In this document: positions 15,893 through 23,671 of the stretch, one piece after another
Numbering within the stretch: position 1 is the stretch's first letter
How the letters are laid out: each line of letters opens with the position of its first letter
NCBI GenBank assembly: GCA_944323285.1
Contig: CALURV010000019.1
Span: forward strand, 1-47,098
Length of the DNA stretch: 47,098 bases
Origin: Candidatus Gastranaerophilales bacterium
GTDB taxonomy: Bacteria; Cyanobacteriota; Vampirovibrionia; Gastranaerophilales; Gastranaerophilaceae
Direction of reading: 5' to 3'
The notes under the pieces: generated by a model
The model's input: only the letters and a program-made list of their open reading frames with translations
The model's database searches: none
Told to the model about the DNA's origin: nothing
Program-made: the position numbers and the translations under genes

Positions 15893-17821
15893 GTGGAAAT
15901 TTCAAAAAAATTAAAAATAAATATTGGTAATTATGTAAAACGCTTAAAAGACATCGATTTTATGCAACCATTATACGAAGCAGTAGTAAATTCTATGGAT
16001 GCAAATGCTAGTGTTATAAAAATACATTTTTTCAAAACAACAGATGTAGAAAATAGTAATAAACAAGATAATGCTCAAATAAATGGATTTGTCATTAAAG
16101 ATAATGGAGACGGATTTAATAGTAAAAATGCAGACTCTTTTTTTGAAATGATGCAAATGAATAAAGATTTGGGAAAGTTAGGGAGCGGACGTTTTATTTG
16201 GTTAAAGGTCTTTGATAAAGTCAAGATTATAAGTCATTTTACAGATAAAGATGTAATAATTGATTTTGTAAGGTACTATGATGACATAAAATATGAAGAA
16301 ACTAAGGTCAAGAATTCAGAAGTATTTACAGAAATTATTTTTTCGGAAGTAACACAAGAATATTCTGCTAAAAAACCTGTATATAACATTGATTATATTT
16401 GTAATAATCTGCAGGCTCAATTATTGCCTAAATTGTTACTTTGGAAACAACATAATAAAAATGTTAAAATTGAAATAGATGGAAAAAAAATAATTTCAAA
16501 TGAAGATTTACCAGAGCTCAAGGTGTTGGATTTTGAGGTTTTAGGAAGTAATAATTATAAAACATATAAAGCAAATTTTAATTTATATTATCAAATTGTA
16601 AAAAATGATACAGGAAATGTCTCAACTTTTTATGTCGCACATGGTAGACAGGTAAAACCATTTACTAAAGAAGCTCAACTTCCGAAATTACCATCAGGAG
16701 TTACTGTTACGATGTTTTTAACTTCAACTTATTTTGATGACCATATTGGAGATGATAGAAACAATTTTGATATTGATATGAATAATGCAACAGAAGCTGC
16801 TCCAATAACAATATCAGACATAAATAATAAATTGAAAGTAGAAACAGACAAGATCATATTTGAAATTTTACCTGAAATAAAAAAGATAAATGACCAATCA
16901 AAGCTTGAGGCTATTAATGATGTGCCATATTTGGCTCAATATATTAATTCAGATATTAAAAGCATTAAAAATACTAAGGATTGGATAAAAGAGGCGAAAG
17001 AACAATTTGAGAAAGATGAAAAGCAAATTAAACGTGATTTTAAGAAGATATTACAAAATAAAAATATTCCTCAATCTGAGTATGAGCGTATACTTAAAGA
17101 ATATACCCGAATTGGCGAAATCGAGCTAGGGCGGTACATTGCTTATCGCCAACAAATAATAAAACATTTAGAAAATTTATTAAAACAATCTTCTACTGAA
17201 GAAGGAATGCTTCATGACGTTTTTATTACTTATTTAAATAAAAATGATAAAAACTTAAAAAATAAAAAACAAATTTATGATAAATATACAGATGCAAATT
17301 TATGGTTACTTGATGATAAGTTTATGCCTTATAAATATGTTTTTTCAGATGAGAAAATAAGTGAAATCAAGAAACAAATTAAAAAAGAAAGTACTTTTTA
17401 TAGTTTAAACAATACAGAGCCTGATATTACTATTTTTTATAACAGGGATAGTGAAAATTTTGACGTAGCGACTGTAGAGATAAAAGCTTTATTTATGAAG
17501 TCTGCTGAAGCAAAAAATAAGTCTATATCAATAGATGAAATAAATACTAATATTGCTATAATTAGAAATGAAATAAAAAATATTAATAATTTTTATGGCT
17601 TTATAATAACTAAACTAGATAAAAAAACTACTGAAAGATTGGAAGCTAATGATGCAATGAAGCTCTATAGTGATGGTGATATACCATATTATTATTTTTA
17701 CAATAAAAATAATAATGCACATACATATATTGTAGATATAGAGTCTTTAATAAAAGATGCGGATATGAGAAATAATGTATTTCTTGATATTTTAAAACAA
17801 GCTCCTAACAAAATCGAATAA
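15893..17821 (+). CDS. GHKL (Hsp90/MutL-type) ATPase fused to PD-(D/E)XK nuclease, defence-like
   Basis: A 642-residue protein from a GTG start. The N-terminal GHKL ATPase fold shows the N-box E29-x3-N33-x2-D36 (in YEAVVNSMDANA), the DNGDG Mg/adenine loop at 70-74 and GKLGSGRFIWLKVFDKV as the ATP lid. The central part (~350-450) is charged and helical (KEQFEKDEKQIKRDFKKILQ). The C-terminus has D511 in EPDITIFY and E529-I-K531 in ATVEIKAL, the PD-(D/E)XK nuclease signature. Single-protein ATPase-nuclease fusions of this kind are common in bacterial defence islands. The antiviral role is inferred, helped by its neighbours in a likely mobile element. No signal peptide is present. Confidence 0.75.
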   Translation: MEISKKLKINIGNYVKRLKDIDFMQPLYEAVVNSMDANASVIKIHFFKTTDVENSNKQDNAQINGFVIKDNGDGFNSKNADSFFEMMQMNKDLGKLGSGRFIWLKVFDKVKIISHFTDKDVIIDFVRYYDDIKYEETKVKNSEVFTEIIFSEVTQEYSAKKPVYNIDYICNNLQAQLLPKLLLWKQHNKNVKIEIDGKKIISNEDLPELKVLDFEVLGSNNYKTYKANFNLYYQIVKNDTGNVSTFYVAHGRQVKPFTKEAQLPKLPSGVTVTMFLTSTYFDDHIGDDRNNFDIDMNNATEAAPITISDINNKLKVETDKIIFEILPEIKKINDQSKLEAINDVPYLAQYINSDIKSIKNTKDWIKEAKEQFEKDEKQIKRDFKKILQNKNIPQSEYERILKEYTRIGEIELGRYIAYRQQIIKHLENLLKQSSTEEGMLHDVFITYLNKNDKNLKNKKQIYDKYTDANLWLLDDKFMPYKYVFSDEKISEIKKQIKKESTFYSLNNTEPDITIFYNRDSENFDVATVEIKALFMKSAEAKNKSISIDEINTNIAIIRNEIKNINNFYGFIITKLDKKTTERLEANDAMKLYSDGDIPYYYFYNKNNNAHTYIVDIESLIKDADMRNNVFLDILKQAPNKIE

Positions 17822-17828
17822 TTTATAT

Positions 17829-19376
17829 TTATTTAATGAAATAGAAAATATTCGTTTTTACTCTATTCCAATACTCCGCCTGCGGAAGTTCTTTAAATTT
17901 ATAGATTTTTCTGTTGACTCCAAGAGTATTTATGTAAGAGTAATAACCTTCAAACACAATAAATAAGTTCTCTTTTATCCAGTCTCCGTCTGCAAATTGC
18001 CGCTTTGTTGTTATATAAATCACTCTTGCATTAGATGATAATTCGGAGGGTTCAGCTGTTACTAATATACCACCTGTAACGGATTGAAGTACCTTAGCTC
18101 CTGAGCCTTTTGAAATTACATAAATGCCATTTTTCTGCGGTTGCTTTGCAATATTCCAACCCCAGAGTATTTCTCTAAAATCTACATTATCAATAAAATA
18201 AGGTGTTGTAATTTTGGTAGCGGATTTTTTCTGCTTAGTTTCATAGCTTAGGCTATAGTTATAAATTTCTTTTGCCCATTTATCCCACGATGAAATACTT
18301 TTATCATAAAATGAAATAGCATCAAGGTAGTAATTTTTATTGGATATATCCGAAGTTTTTACGTAATTTAATACTTCCTGTTCGGATGCAGTCTTATTTA
18401 ATTTCCCATAATAAACAAGTATATCTTTTACAGTTTGTATATGCCATTTTTTCAGTTCTTTATACTGCCAAATAAAAGTGTTTATACCATCGTATAAATA
18501 TTTGTTAAAAGCCATATCATTCTGATTTGATTTATATTGTAAATAAGGTTCTTCTATTTTTTTGATATCTTCATCACGGATTTCTTTGTTGGTCTTCTTA
18601 TTTACTCTCACATGATTAGGACTTACTGTTTTAAAGTATTCAGATAATAGCCTATCAATGGAATTATACTTTGCAAAACCAATCATTGATTTGCTCAATA
18701 TCCCATCTTTTTCTGCATTCTTTATATCACTTAGAAAATAGTCTTTTCCTTCTAATGAGTATATTTTACTATTATTACCTTCTAAATCTGTAATTTCTAT
18801 ATTTAACTTTTTGCTATTATTAATTAATTTTAAACATTCTTTTTCTGATAAGTTAATAGTGGAAACATTATTTATTTTTTGAATAAGAGAATTCTTTTTT
18901 ATACCATTTAACTCCGCAGGCGAACCGTGCTCTACGTTTGTAATTAAAAGCGGCATAGACAAGTCCAAATTATATTTATAAATACTTATACCAATTCCTT
19001 TTTTCTTGAGAACAGATTTGATAGTATTTGTAAAGCCTTCTCTATTGCTCAGAATTACAGTTTTTTCATTGAGAGCATTGCTAATTTCTTGTTGTGATAC
19101 TGTGAGAGTAATTTTTTCGCTGTTATTTAGTAATGATAAACATTGGATATCACTTAAGCTGTCCGTCTTTTCACCATTAATACTTATAATATACCAGTTT
19201 TCAGGAATGCCAGCTGCAGCGGCAGGCGAGTTTGTTTGCACTGCTCTTATTTGTAAAGGTCTTACTTTACCCAAAGAGCTTTTTCTCACTGCTTCAATTC
19301 CTGTGCCAAAGCTCTTTGCATCTGCTGTTATATGTAGCAATAGCAATGTAAGAATTATTAAAAAGACCTTTTTCAT
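17829..19376 (-). CDS. Exported protein with two PDZ domains
   Basis: A 515-residue protein with a signal peptide (MKKVFLIILTLLLLHITADA). Two PDZ-like domains follow: residues ~20-100 (VQTNSPAAAAGIPENWYIISINGEK) and ~125-205 (NVEHGSPAELNGIKKNSLIQKIN). No protease domain is attached. The C-terminal ~300 residues are helical, then beta-rich (YISKGSGAKVLQSVTGGILVTAEP), and unrecognised. PDZ domains of this type bind C-terminal or extended peptides, so an envelope scaffold or chaperone is plausible. The gene is convergent with the GHKL-nuclease, with seven bases between stops. Confidence 0.75.
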   Translation of the reverse strand: MKKVFLIILTLLLLHITADAKSFGTGIEAVRKSSLGKVRPLQIRAVQTNSPAAAAGIPENWYIISINGEKTDSLSDIQCLSLLNNSEKITLTVSQQEISNALNEKTVILSNREGFTNTIKSVLKKKGIGISIYKYNLDLSMPLLITNVEHGSPAELNGIKKNSLIQKINNVSTINLSEKECLKLINNSKKLNIEITDLEGNNSKIYSLEGKDYFLSDIKNAEKDGILSKSMIGFAKYNSIDRLLSEYFKTVSPNHVRVNKKTNKEIRDEDIKKIEEPYLQYKSNQNDMAFNKYLYDGINTFIWQYKELKKWHIQTVKDILVYYGKLNKTASEQEVLNYVKTSDISNKNYYLDAISFYDKSISSWDKWAKEIYNYSLSYETKQKKSATKITTPYFIDNVDFREILWGWNIAKQPQKNGIYVISKGSGAKVLQSVTGGILVTAEPSELSSNARVIYITTKRQFADGDWIKENLFIVFEGYYSYINTLGVNRKIYKFKELPQAEYWNRVKTNIFYFIK

Positions 19377-19505
19377 GTTCTTATCCTTTATCTCTATCGT
19401 TATATTACAAAGTCAAACTGTATAGTCAAGACAAAACTGTAATTTAAAATGATTATATCTCAATCTCAACAATTAAATCAACTCAAAACTACATTTTGAA
19501 TTTAT

Positions 19506-19527
19506 GTAAATTAGTATTCTGATTTAC
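19506..19527. promoter_or_regulatory. Inverted repeat upstream of the XRE regulator
   Basis: GTAAAT (19506-19511) and ATTTAC (19522-19527) form an inverted repeat with a ten-base spacer. A TATAAT at 19537-19542 follows. It may be the operator and -10 box of the regulator gene. Confidence 0.35.
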
Positions 19528-19562
19528 TACTATGAATATAATGCTGAATTGAGGTATTAGTT

Positions 19563-19877
19563 GTGGATAACAGAAAACTTTTAGGTTTGAGAATAAAAGA
19601 ATTACGCAAAAGAGCTTCGCTAAGTCAGGAAGTTCTTGCAGAAAAAGCAGGTATTGAGCCAACATCACTCAGTAATATTGAAAATGGCAGAAATTTTCCA
19701 TCATTTATTACATTAGAAAATATAATGCGGGTATTAGGAGTCGGATATTTTGATGTGTTTCAATTTGCACAATATGCACCCGCTGAGGATTTAATCCAAG
19801 AAATTACAACAATCTTAAAGGATAATCCTGAACGAGTAAAGGATGCTTATAGAATTATTAAAGCTCTTGTTGATTAA
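19563..19877 (+). CDS. XRE-family transcriptional regulator
   Basis: A 104-residue protein from a GTG start with a GAGG stretch upstream. Residues ~7-62 are a Cro/C1-type helix-turn-helix (LRIKELRKRASLSQEVLAEKAGIEPTSLSNIENGRNFP, with recognition helix PTSLSNIENG). The C-terminal helical tail (DLIQEITTILKDNPERVKDAYRIIKAL) probably dimerises. Such regulators control their own gene and element genes in integrative elements and phages. The ATAC-N6-GTAT boxes downstream, before the MerR gene, are candidate targets for this protein or for MerR. Confidence 0.9.
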   Translation: MDNRKLLGLRIKELRKRASLSQEVLAEKAGIEPTSLSNIENGRNFPSFITLENIMRVLGVGYFDVFQFAQYAPAEDLIQEITTILKDNPERVKDAYRIIKALVD

Positions 19878-19932
19878 TTTAACGGTGGCTTACGGTGGAG
19901 TTTGTAAAATTTTATTAAATCTCTAAAGAATT

Positions 19933-19946
19933 ATACTTGCATGTAT
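19933..19946. promoter_or_regulatory. Candidate operator 1 (ATAC-N6-GTAT)
   Basis: ATACTTGCATGTAT is a 14-base near-palindrome. It shares the ATAC-N6-GTAT pattern with a second box at 19972. The box centres are 39 bases apart, in the gap between the XRE and MerR genes. Confidence 0.45.
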
Positions 19947-19971
19947 GATTTAACTATGTCAATATAAAACT

Positions 19972-19985
19972 ATACATTAGTGTAT
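19972..19985. promoter_or_regulatory. Candidate operator 2 overlapping a -10 box
   Basis: ATACATTAGTGTAT, extendable to TATACATTAGTGTATA, overlaps TATAAT at 19983-19988 just upstream of the MerR-type gene. A protein bound here would block that promoter. Confidence 0.45.
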
Positions 19986-20007
19986 AATTTTAAAAGAGGT
20001 TATTAAT

Positions 20008-20868
20008 ATGACAAGTTCTAAAAAGCTAAGTTCCATAAGTCAAAAGACATTTTTGCAAATTAATTCCCTTTTGGAATTTGATAACATAGTTGGAACTATA
20101 GATTATGAAAAAGTCTTATCCGAAGTTGAAAATGTTAATAAACCTCGTTACTATCCTCAACAAATTATTAAATTAATACCCGAAATAACATCACGAAAAT
20201 TAAACGATTGGGATGCTAAGGGATTACTTGTTAAACATCGAGAGAGTAACAACGGCTGGCGGTTGTTTTCACTTGCTGATGTCGTTCGGTTACGGATTAT
20301 TCAGGATTTAAAAACTTATGGAATGTCTAATATTCAAATACAAAAAGCACTGACTGATATTTTTGAAGTAAACGACACGAAACGACAGTATTTATTTGAA
20401 ACATTTTTAAATATATGTGCGACAGCAAGAAAAGTCGTTATTATTGTGGAATTTGATGGGAGTGCATCTTTGTACCTTGAGGACTCTGCTTACGTTAATT
20501 TAAAAATGGATAAAAACTGTTGCAAACCTGTTTTAATTCTGCCATTTTACGACTACTGTATGACATTTATGCCACATAACGGTTATAAAATGACTGTAAC
20601 TACCTCTGAGGTTGTAAACGAGCAAAATAGAGCTAATTTAGGCGTAATTGCGGATTGCTTAATTGATGAAGAATGCAGAGAAATAAGTTTAAAAAAGAGT
20701 AATGGCAAATTAAATATTAAACCAAAACGGTTTAATAAGAATGTATCAAAGCAAGATTTTATAAAATACATACAAAATCTTGATGAAGAAAGTTTTAAAG
20801 ACATAAGAATTTCATTGCAAAATGGAAAGATAACAACATTGAGCGAAGAAAATTCAATTTTAGGCTGA
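20008..20868 (+). CDS. MerR-type DNA-binding regulator
   Basis: A 286-residue protein. Residues ~48-115 form a MerR-like winged helix (QQIIKLIPEITSRKLNDWDAKGLL, then NGWRLFSLADVVRLRIIQDLKTYGMSNIQIQKAL). The tail after ~120 is unlike metal-sensing MerR proteins; it includes a cysteine-containing region (MDKNCCKPVLILPFYDYCM) with no recognised fold. An AAAGAGG site precedes the ATG. It lies between the XRE gene and the small ORFs of the recombinase module and probably controls the element. Confidence 0.8.
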   Translation: MTSSKKLSSISQKTFLQINSLLEFDNIVGTIDYEKVLSEVENVNKPRYYPQQIIKLIPEITSRKLNDWDAKGLLVKHRESNNGWRLFSLADVVRLRIIQDLKTYGMSNIQIQKALTDIFEVNDTKRQYLFETFLNICATARKVVIIVEFDGSASLYLEDSAYVNLKMDKNCCKPVLILPFYDYCMTFMPHNGYKMTVTTSEVVNEQNRANLGVIADCLIDEECREISLKKSNGKLNIKPKRFNKNVSKQDFIKYIQNLDEESFKDIRISLQNGKITTLSEENSILG

Positions 20869-20875
20869 GTTATGA

Positions 20876-20888
20876 CGGAAACCCTCCG
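20876..20888 (+). promoter_or_regulatory. Small hairpin 1 with AACCC loop
   Basis: CGGA-AACCC-TCCG, a 4-bp stem. It is paired with the copy at 20928, which keeps the loop but changes one base pair on both sides. Confidence 0.4.
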
Positions 20889-20927
20889 AATAATTTAAGC
20901 AGGTACGACAATTTTATTTTAAGGCGG

Positions 20928-20940
20928 CAGAAACCCTCTG
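20928..20940 (+). promoter_or_regulatory. Small hairpin 2 with AACCC loop
   Basis: CAGA-AACCC-TCTG, the same loop as at 20876. The second stem pair is A-T where hairpin 1 has G-C, a compensating change. It lies 33 bases before the next ORF. Confidence 0.4.
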
Positions 20941-20973
20941 AACCTTAATACAAAGGCAAAAGGATGGATAACC

Positions 20974-21159
20974 ATGCTTAGTATTAAGGCGTGCAGACAT
21001 AGTCTTGGAAAGTATGCCAAAAATTTGGATGATAGCGAAGTTGAGGCTATCAGGGATTTAATGTACCAATTAGCATTTGTAGTGGTAGAAGATTACCTAA
21101 ATAAATGCTCTAAAGTTGTGCCGATTACGGCAGAAAGGAAGAAAAATGAAAGACGATGA
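20974..21159 (+). CDS. Small element-encoded protein
   Basis: A 61-residue frame (MLSIKACRHSLGKYAKNLDD and on) preceded by AAAGGATGG. It is helical and acidic in the middle, then basic at the end (ITAERKKNERR). Its 3' end overlaps the next small gene by 14 bases, typical of a translationally coupled pair. The position directly before a serine recombinase suggests a helper of the element such as a directionality or copy-control factor, but there is no recognisable domain. Confidence 0.6.
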   Translation: MLSIKACRHSLGKYAKNLDDSEVEAIRDLMYQLAFVVVEDYLNKCSKVVPITAERKKNERR

Positions 21160-21325
21160 TTTTATGAAGTTATTACAAAACCCTGAGTTTAAAAACTCTC
21201 CCATAGGAGAACTTCAAAATAGTTTACAGGAGGCTTTTAAAAGGTACGAATGGAGAATGAGAAGTGAACGCATAAAAGCAGGAATTAGAGAAGCAAAATT
21301 AAGAAAAGCGGGTAAGGCGGAGTAA
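21146..21325 (+). CDS. Small basic element-encoded protein
   Basis: A 59-residue protein from the ATG at 21146, chosen because AAGGAAG lies seven bases before it. The same frame is open further upstream, to an earlier ATG at 21116. The sequence is helical with a basic C-terminal half (YEWRMRSERIKAGIREAKLRKAGKAE), which suits nucleic-acid binding. It ends 28 bases before the recombinase and is probably in the same operon. No family is recognised. Confidence 0.6.
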   Translation: MKDDDFMKLLQNPEFKNSPIGELQNSLQEAFKRYEWRMRSERIKAGIREAKLRKAGKAE

Positions 21326-21353
21326 TTCCGACTTCTAATGAAAGGAGAAATTT

Positions 21354-22847
21354 ATGAGTAACGCAATTATTTATACAAGAGTTTCAACGAAAAATCAGGC
21401 AGAAGAAGGTTACAGTTTAGCAGGTCAGGAAAAAGACTGTAAAGTTTTTGCGGAAGTAAATGGATATAAGGTGTCAAAAGTGTTTGTTGAAAAAGGTGAA
21501 AGTGCTAAAACACAGGATAGAACCGAATTGCAAAATCTTATGAAATTTTGTATCGCAAACAAAAAGAATATTGATGCAATTATAATTTGGAAAATTGATA
21601 GATTAACCAGAGATATCAAGGATTTTTACAGACTACAGGAATTTTTTACAAAGTTAAATATTAGAGTTTTATTTGCAAGAGAGAATAACGGAGATTCCGC
21701 AACCGATAGATTAACCCGAAATCTGATGGGTGTTTTAGCACAATATGAAAATGACCAAAAAGCAGAAAGGGTAACCAACGGCATGAAAACCGCTTTTTTA
21801 CAAGGTCATTGGATGTGGAAAGCTCCTATTGGGTATATTATGAAAGACGGTAACATTGAACCAGACCCCAAAACGGCACATTACATTAAAAAGATTTTTA
21901 AACTTTTCGCAACTGGATTGTATCAGCAGGTGCAAATAATTAAAATAATGGCTGATGATGGATTCAAGATTAATACTAATATGCTATGTCGTATGCTGAA
22001 AAATCCACTTTACAATGGTTATATGTATAAAAAGGAATGGTCGGAAGAACCCATCAGAGGAATTTTCGAACCATTAATATCAGAAGCTGAATTTAATAAA
22101 GTTCAAGATATTTTAGAGGGTAGAAAACCTGTTATTACTGCATATAAGCGAAATAATCCCGAATTCCCGCTAAGACAGTTCATTACCTGTCCTAATTGCA
22201 ACCAACCATTAACAGGAAGTAAATCTAAAGGAAGAAAAGAAAAATATGCCTATTATCACTGCCACAATAAAGATTGTTCTCTTAAGTTCAGAATCAGAAA
22301 AGACAGGTTAGAAAAAATATTTGTAGATTATTTAAACAATATAAAACCTGAACAGAATTTACTTAATTTATTTGAAGCAACGGTAAAAGATGTTTATAAC
22401 GAAAAGTTATCAATAAGATTAAATAGTCAAAAGCAGGTGCAAAACAAGTTAATTGAACTTAAAAACAGAAAAAGTAAGTTAATTGATTTAAGGCTGGATG
22501 GAATAATAAGCGAGGAGGATTATAAGTTTAAAACGGAGCAATTATCTGAAGAAATACAAGAAAATGAGTTTCGCTTACGTGAGATAGACGAAATTGACAA
22601 TAACTTATGTAAATGCCTTAAATATGCCTGTAAAATGATTGAGAATATTGATACATTATGGATAAATGGAGATTTAGACTTAAAACAAAGGTTGCAAAAA
22701 TTAATTTTTCCTAAAGGTTTGATGTACTATTCAAACGATTTTCGAACCGCTGAAATCTCAAGTCTATTCATTAAAAAAGACACCTTTAAGGTGTCTTATA
22801 ATCATATGGTACTCCCAAGGGGATTTGAACCCCTGCCGCATCCGTGA
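21354..22847 (+). CDS. Large serine recombinase (integrase)
   Basis: A 497-residue protein. The resolvase catalytic domain (1-~150) starts AIIYTRVSTKNQ, with nucleophile Ser11, and has IWKIDRLTRD with the active-site arginines. The recombinase domain (~165-260) includes PIGYIMKDGNIEPDP. A zinc ribbon has CPNC and CHNKDC, and a coiled coil follows (~355-420). It cuts and rejoins DNA at att sites through a covalent serine link and integrates the element. An AAAGGAG site precedes the start. The last ~28 codons overlap, antisense, the terminator and 3' half of tRNA-Glu (MVLPRGFEPLPHP is antisense tRNA), marking the element boundary. Confidence 0.95.
   Translation: MSNAIIYTRVSTKNQAEEGYSLAGQEKDCKVFAEVNGYKVSKVFVEKGESAKTQDRTELQNLMKFCIANKKNIDAIIIWKIDRLTRDIKDFYRLQEFFTKLNIRVLFARENNGDSATDRLTRNLMGVLAQYENDQKAERVTNGMKTAFLQGHWMWKAPIGYIMKDGNIEPDPKTAHYIKKIFKLFATGLYQQVQIIKIMADDGFKINTNMLCRMLKNPLYNGYMYKKEWSEEPIRGIFEPLISEAEFNKVQDILEGRKPVITAYKRNNPEFPLRQFITCPNCNQPLTGSKSKGRKEKYAYYHCHNKDCSLKFRIRKDRLEKIFVDYLNNIKPEQNLLNLFEATVKDVYNEKLSIRLNSQKQVQNKLIELKNRKSKLIDLRLDGIISEEDYKFKTEQLSEEIQENEFRLREIDEIDNNLCKCLKYACKMIENIDTLWINGDLDLKQRLQKLIFPKGLMYYSNDFRTAEISSLFIKKDTFKVSYNHMVLPRGFEPLPHP
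22773..22797 (-). terminator. Terminator of tRNA-Glu
   Basis: On the minus strand AAGACACCTT pairs with AAGGTGTCTT around one base and is followed by six Ts. It lies inside the recombinase coding sequence on the other strand. Confidence 0.75.
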
Positions 22848-22882
22848 AAGGGATGTGTCCTAGGCCTCTAGACGATGGGAGC
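22807..22882 (-). tRNA. tRNA-Glu (anticodon UUC)
   Basis: A 76-base cloverleaf on the minus strand. Acceptor GCTCCCA pairs with TGGGAGT (one G-T), the anticodon stem CATCC/GGATG encloses CTTTCAC (anticodon TTC), and the T-arm is AGGGG-TTCAAAT-CCCCT. The CCA is encoded. Its 3' half lies within the recombinase frame. Confidence 0.96.
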
Positions 22883-22938
22883 CTAACAACATTTATAGTT
22901 TATCTAAAGCATAAATTAGAGTCAAGCTTTTTTTAAAA

Positions 22939-23544
22939 TTAGTTATTTATTTTTTCTAAAAGTTTTTTTGCTGCTATTTCCGGTAATTCAGAATACATTA
23001 TTCCTTCTGTTATTGCAAGTCTATTAACACAATTTTTTATTATATTATTATTGTTTAAATAATTATTATTGCCTTTTATAAAAAAAGGAATATTTATATT
23101 TGTATTTAACCATTCTAAATATTGAATGTCAGAAAAGTTAGTGATTATATAGTCAGCACCATTCATTTCTGCATCTTTTGCTTGTTCTTGAGAGTGAATA
23201 TTCATCCCAATTATTGCATTTTCACCAAGTAAGTTTCTAGCATTTTTTATATCAATATCATTTTGCCCAAGATGAACGCCATCTGCCTCCAAAATTTTAG
23301 CTATATCTACTCTGTCATTTACTATAAATAATGCATTGTAAATAGAACAAAGTTCTCTTATTTTTTTCCCTATTTCAATAATTTTTTTTGCTCCCAAATG
23401 TTTTTCTCTATATTGAACAATCTGAACACCTCCGTTTAAAGCAGATGCTATAGCATTTAGAAAATTATCGGTGTTATAAAAAATGTCAGAATTTGTTATA
23501 AGGTATAATTTCTTATTTTTAAGTCTTAATTCATTTAATTTCAT
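22939..23544 (-). CDS. thiE: Thiamine-phosphate synthase-like protein
   Basis: A 201-residue TIM-barrel protein of the ThiE family, which joins hydroxymethylpyrimidine diphosphate and thiazole phosphate to make thiamine phosphate. QYREK (44-48), VNDRVDIA (75-82) and DGVHLGQND are intact and hold the pyrimidine and Mg-diphosphate. The second half is unusual: GVSTHS reads GMNIHS, the GVGPIFPT loop reads IITNFSDIQY, and the glycine pair of the phosphate site reads KGNNN. It may therefore be a diverged or altered enzyme. No other thi gene or TPP riboswitch is nearby. Confidence 0.8.
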   Translation of the reverse strand: MKLNELRLKNKKLYLITNSDIFYNTDNFLNAIASALNGGVQIVQYREKHLGAKKIIEIGKKIRELCSIYNALFIVNDRVDIAKILEADGVHLGQNDIDIKNARNLLGENAIIGMNIHSQEQAKDAEMNGADYIITNFSDIQYLEWLNTNINIPFFIKGNNNYLNNNNIIKNCVNRLAITEGIMYSELPEIAAKKLLEKINN

Positions 23545-23671
23545 AGTAATTCTTTATATCTTTTCTTATATACCTGATTGATTATGTTATATAGGTCATA
23601 GTCGAAGCTTTTTATTTTACTTATCTTTTTATTATAAAAAAAAGAAACATTAAATTACAGGGGTATTTTGC

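Larger units (their letters stand above)
15712..22847. mobile_element. Candidate integrative element next to tRNA-Glu
   Basis: The right end is the large serine recombinase gene, which runs 41 bases into tRNA-Glu. The left end is unproven. The widest reading starts at the tRNA-like relic with its orphan terminator at 15691-15793 and would include the GHKL-nuclease and PDZ genes as cargo. The narrowest reading covers only 19.5-22.8 kb (XRE and MerR regulators, two small ORFs, recombinase). Serine recombinases need only a two-base core identity, so no long direct repeat is expected, and none was seen. There are no transfer or capsid genes. Confidence 0.45.

Noticed and set aside
22939-23671. 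TPP riboswitch upstream of thiE
   Set aside because: I looked for the conserved CTGAGA and ACC..GATC boxes on the minus strand upstream of the start and did not see them.
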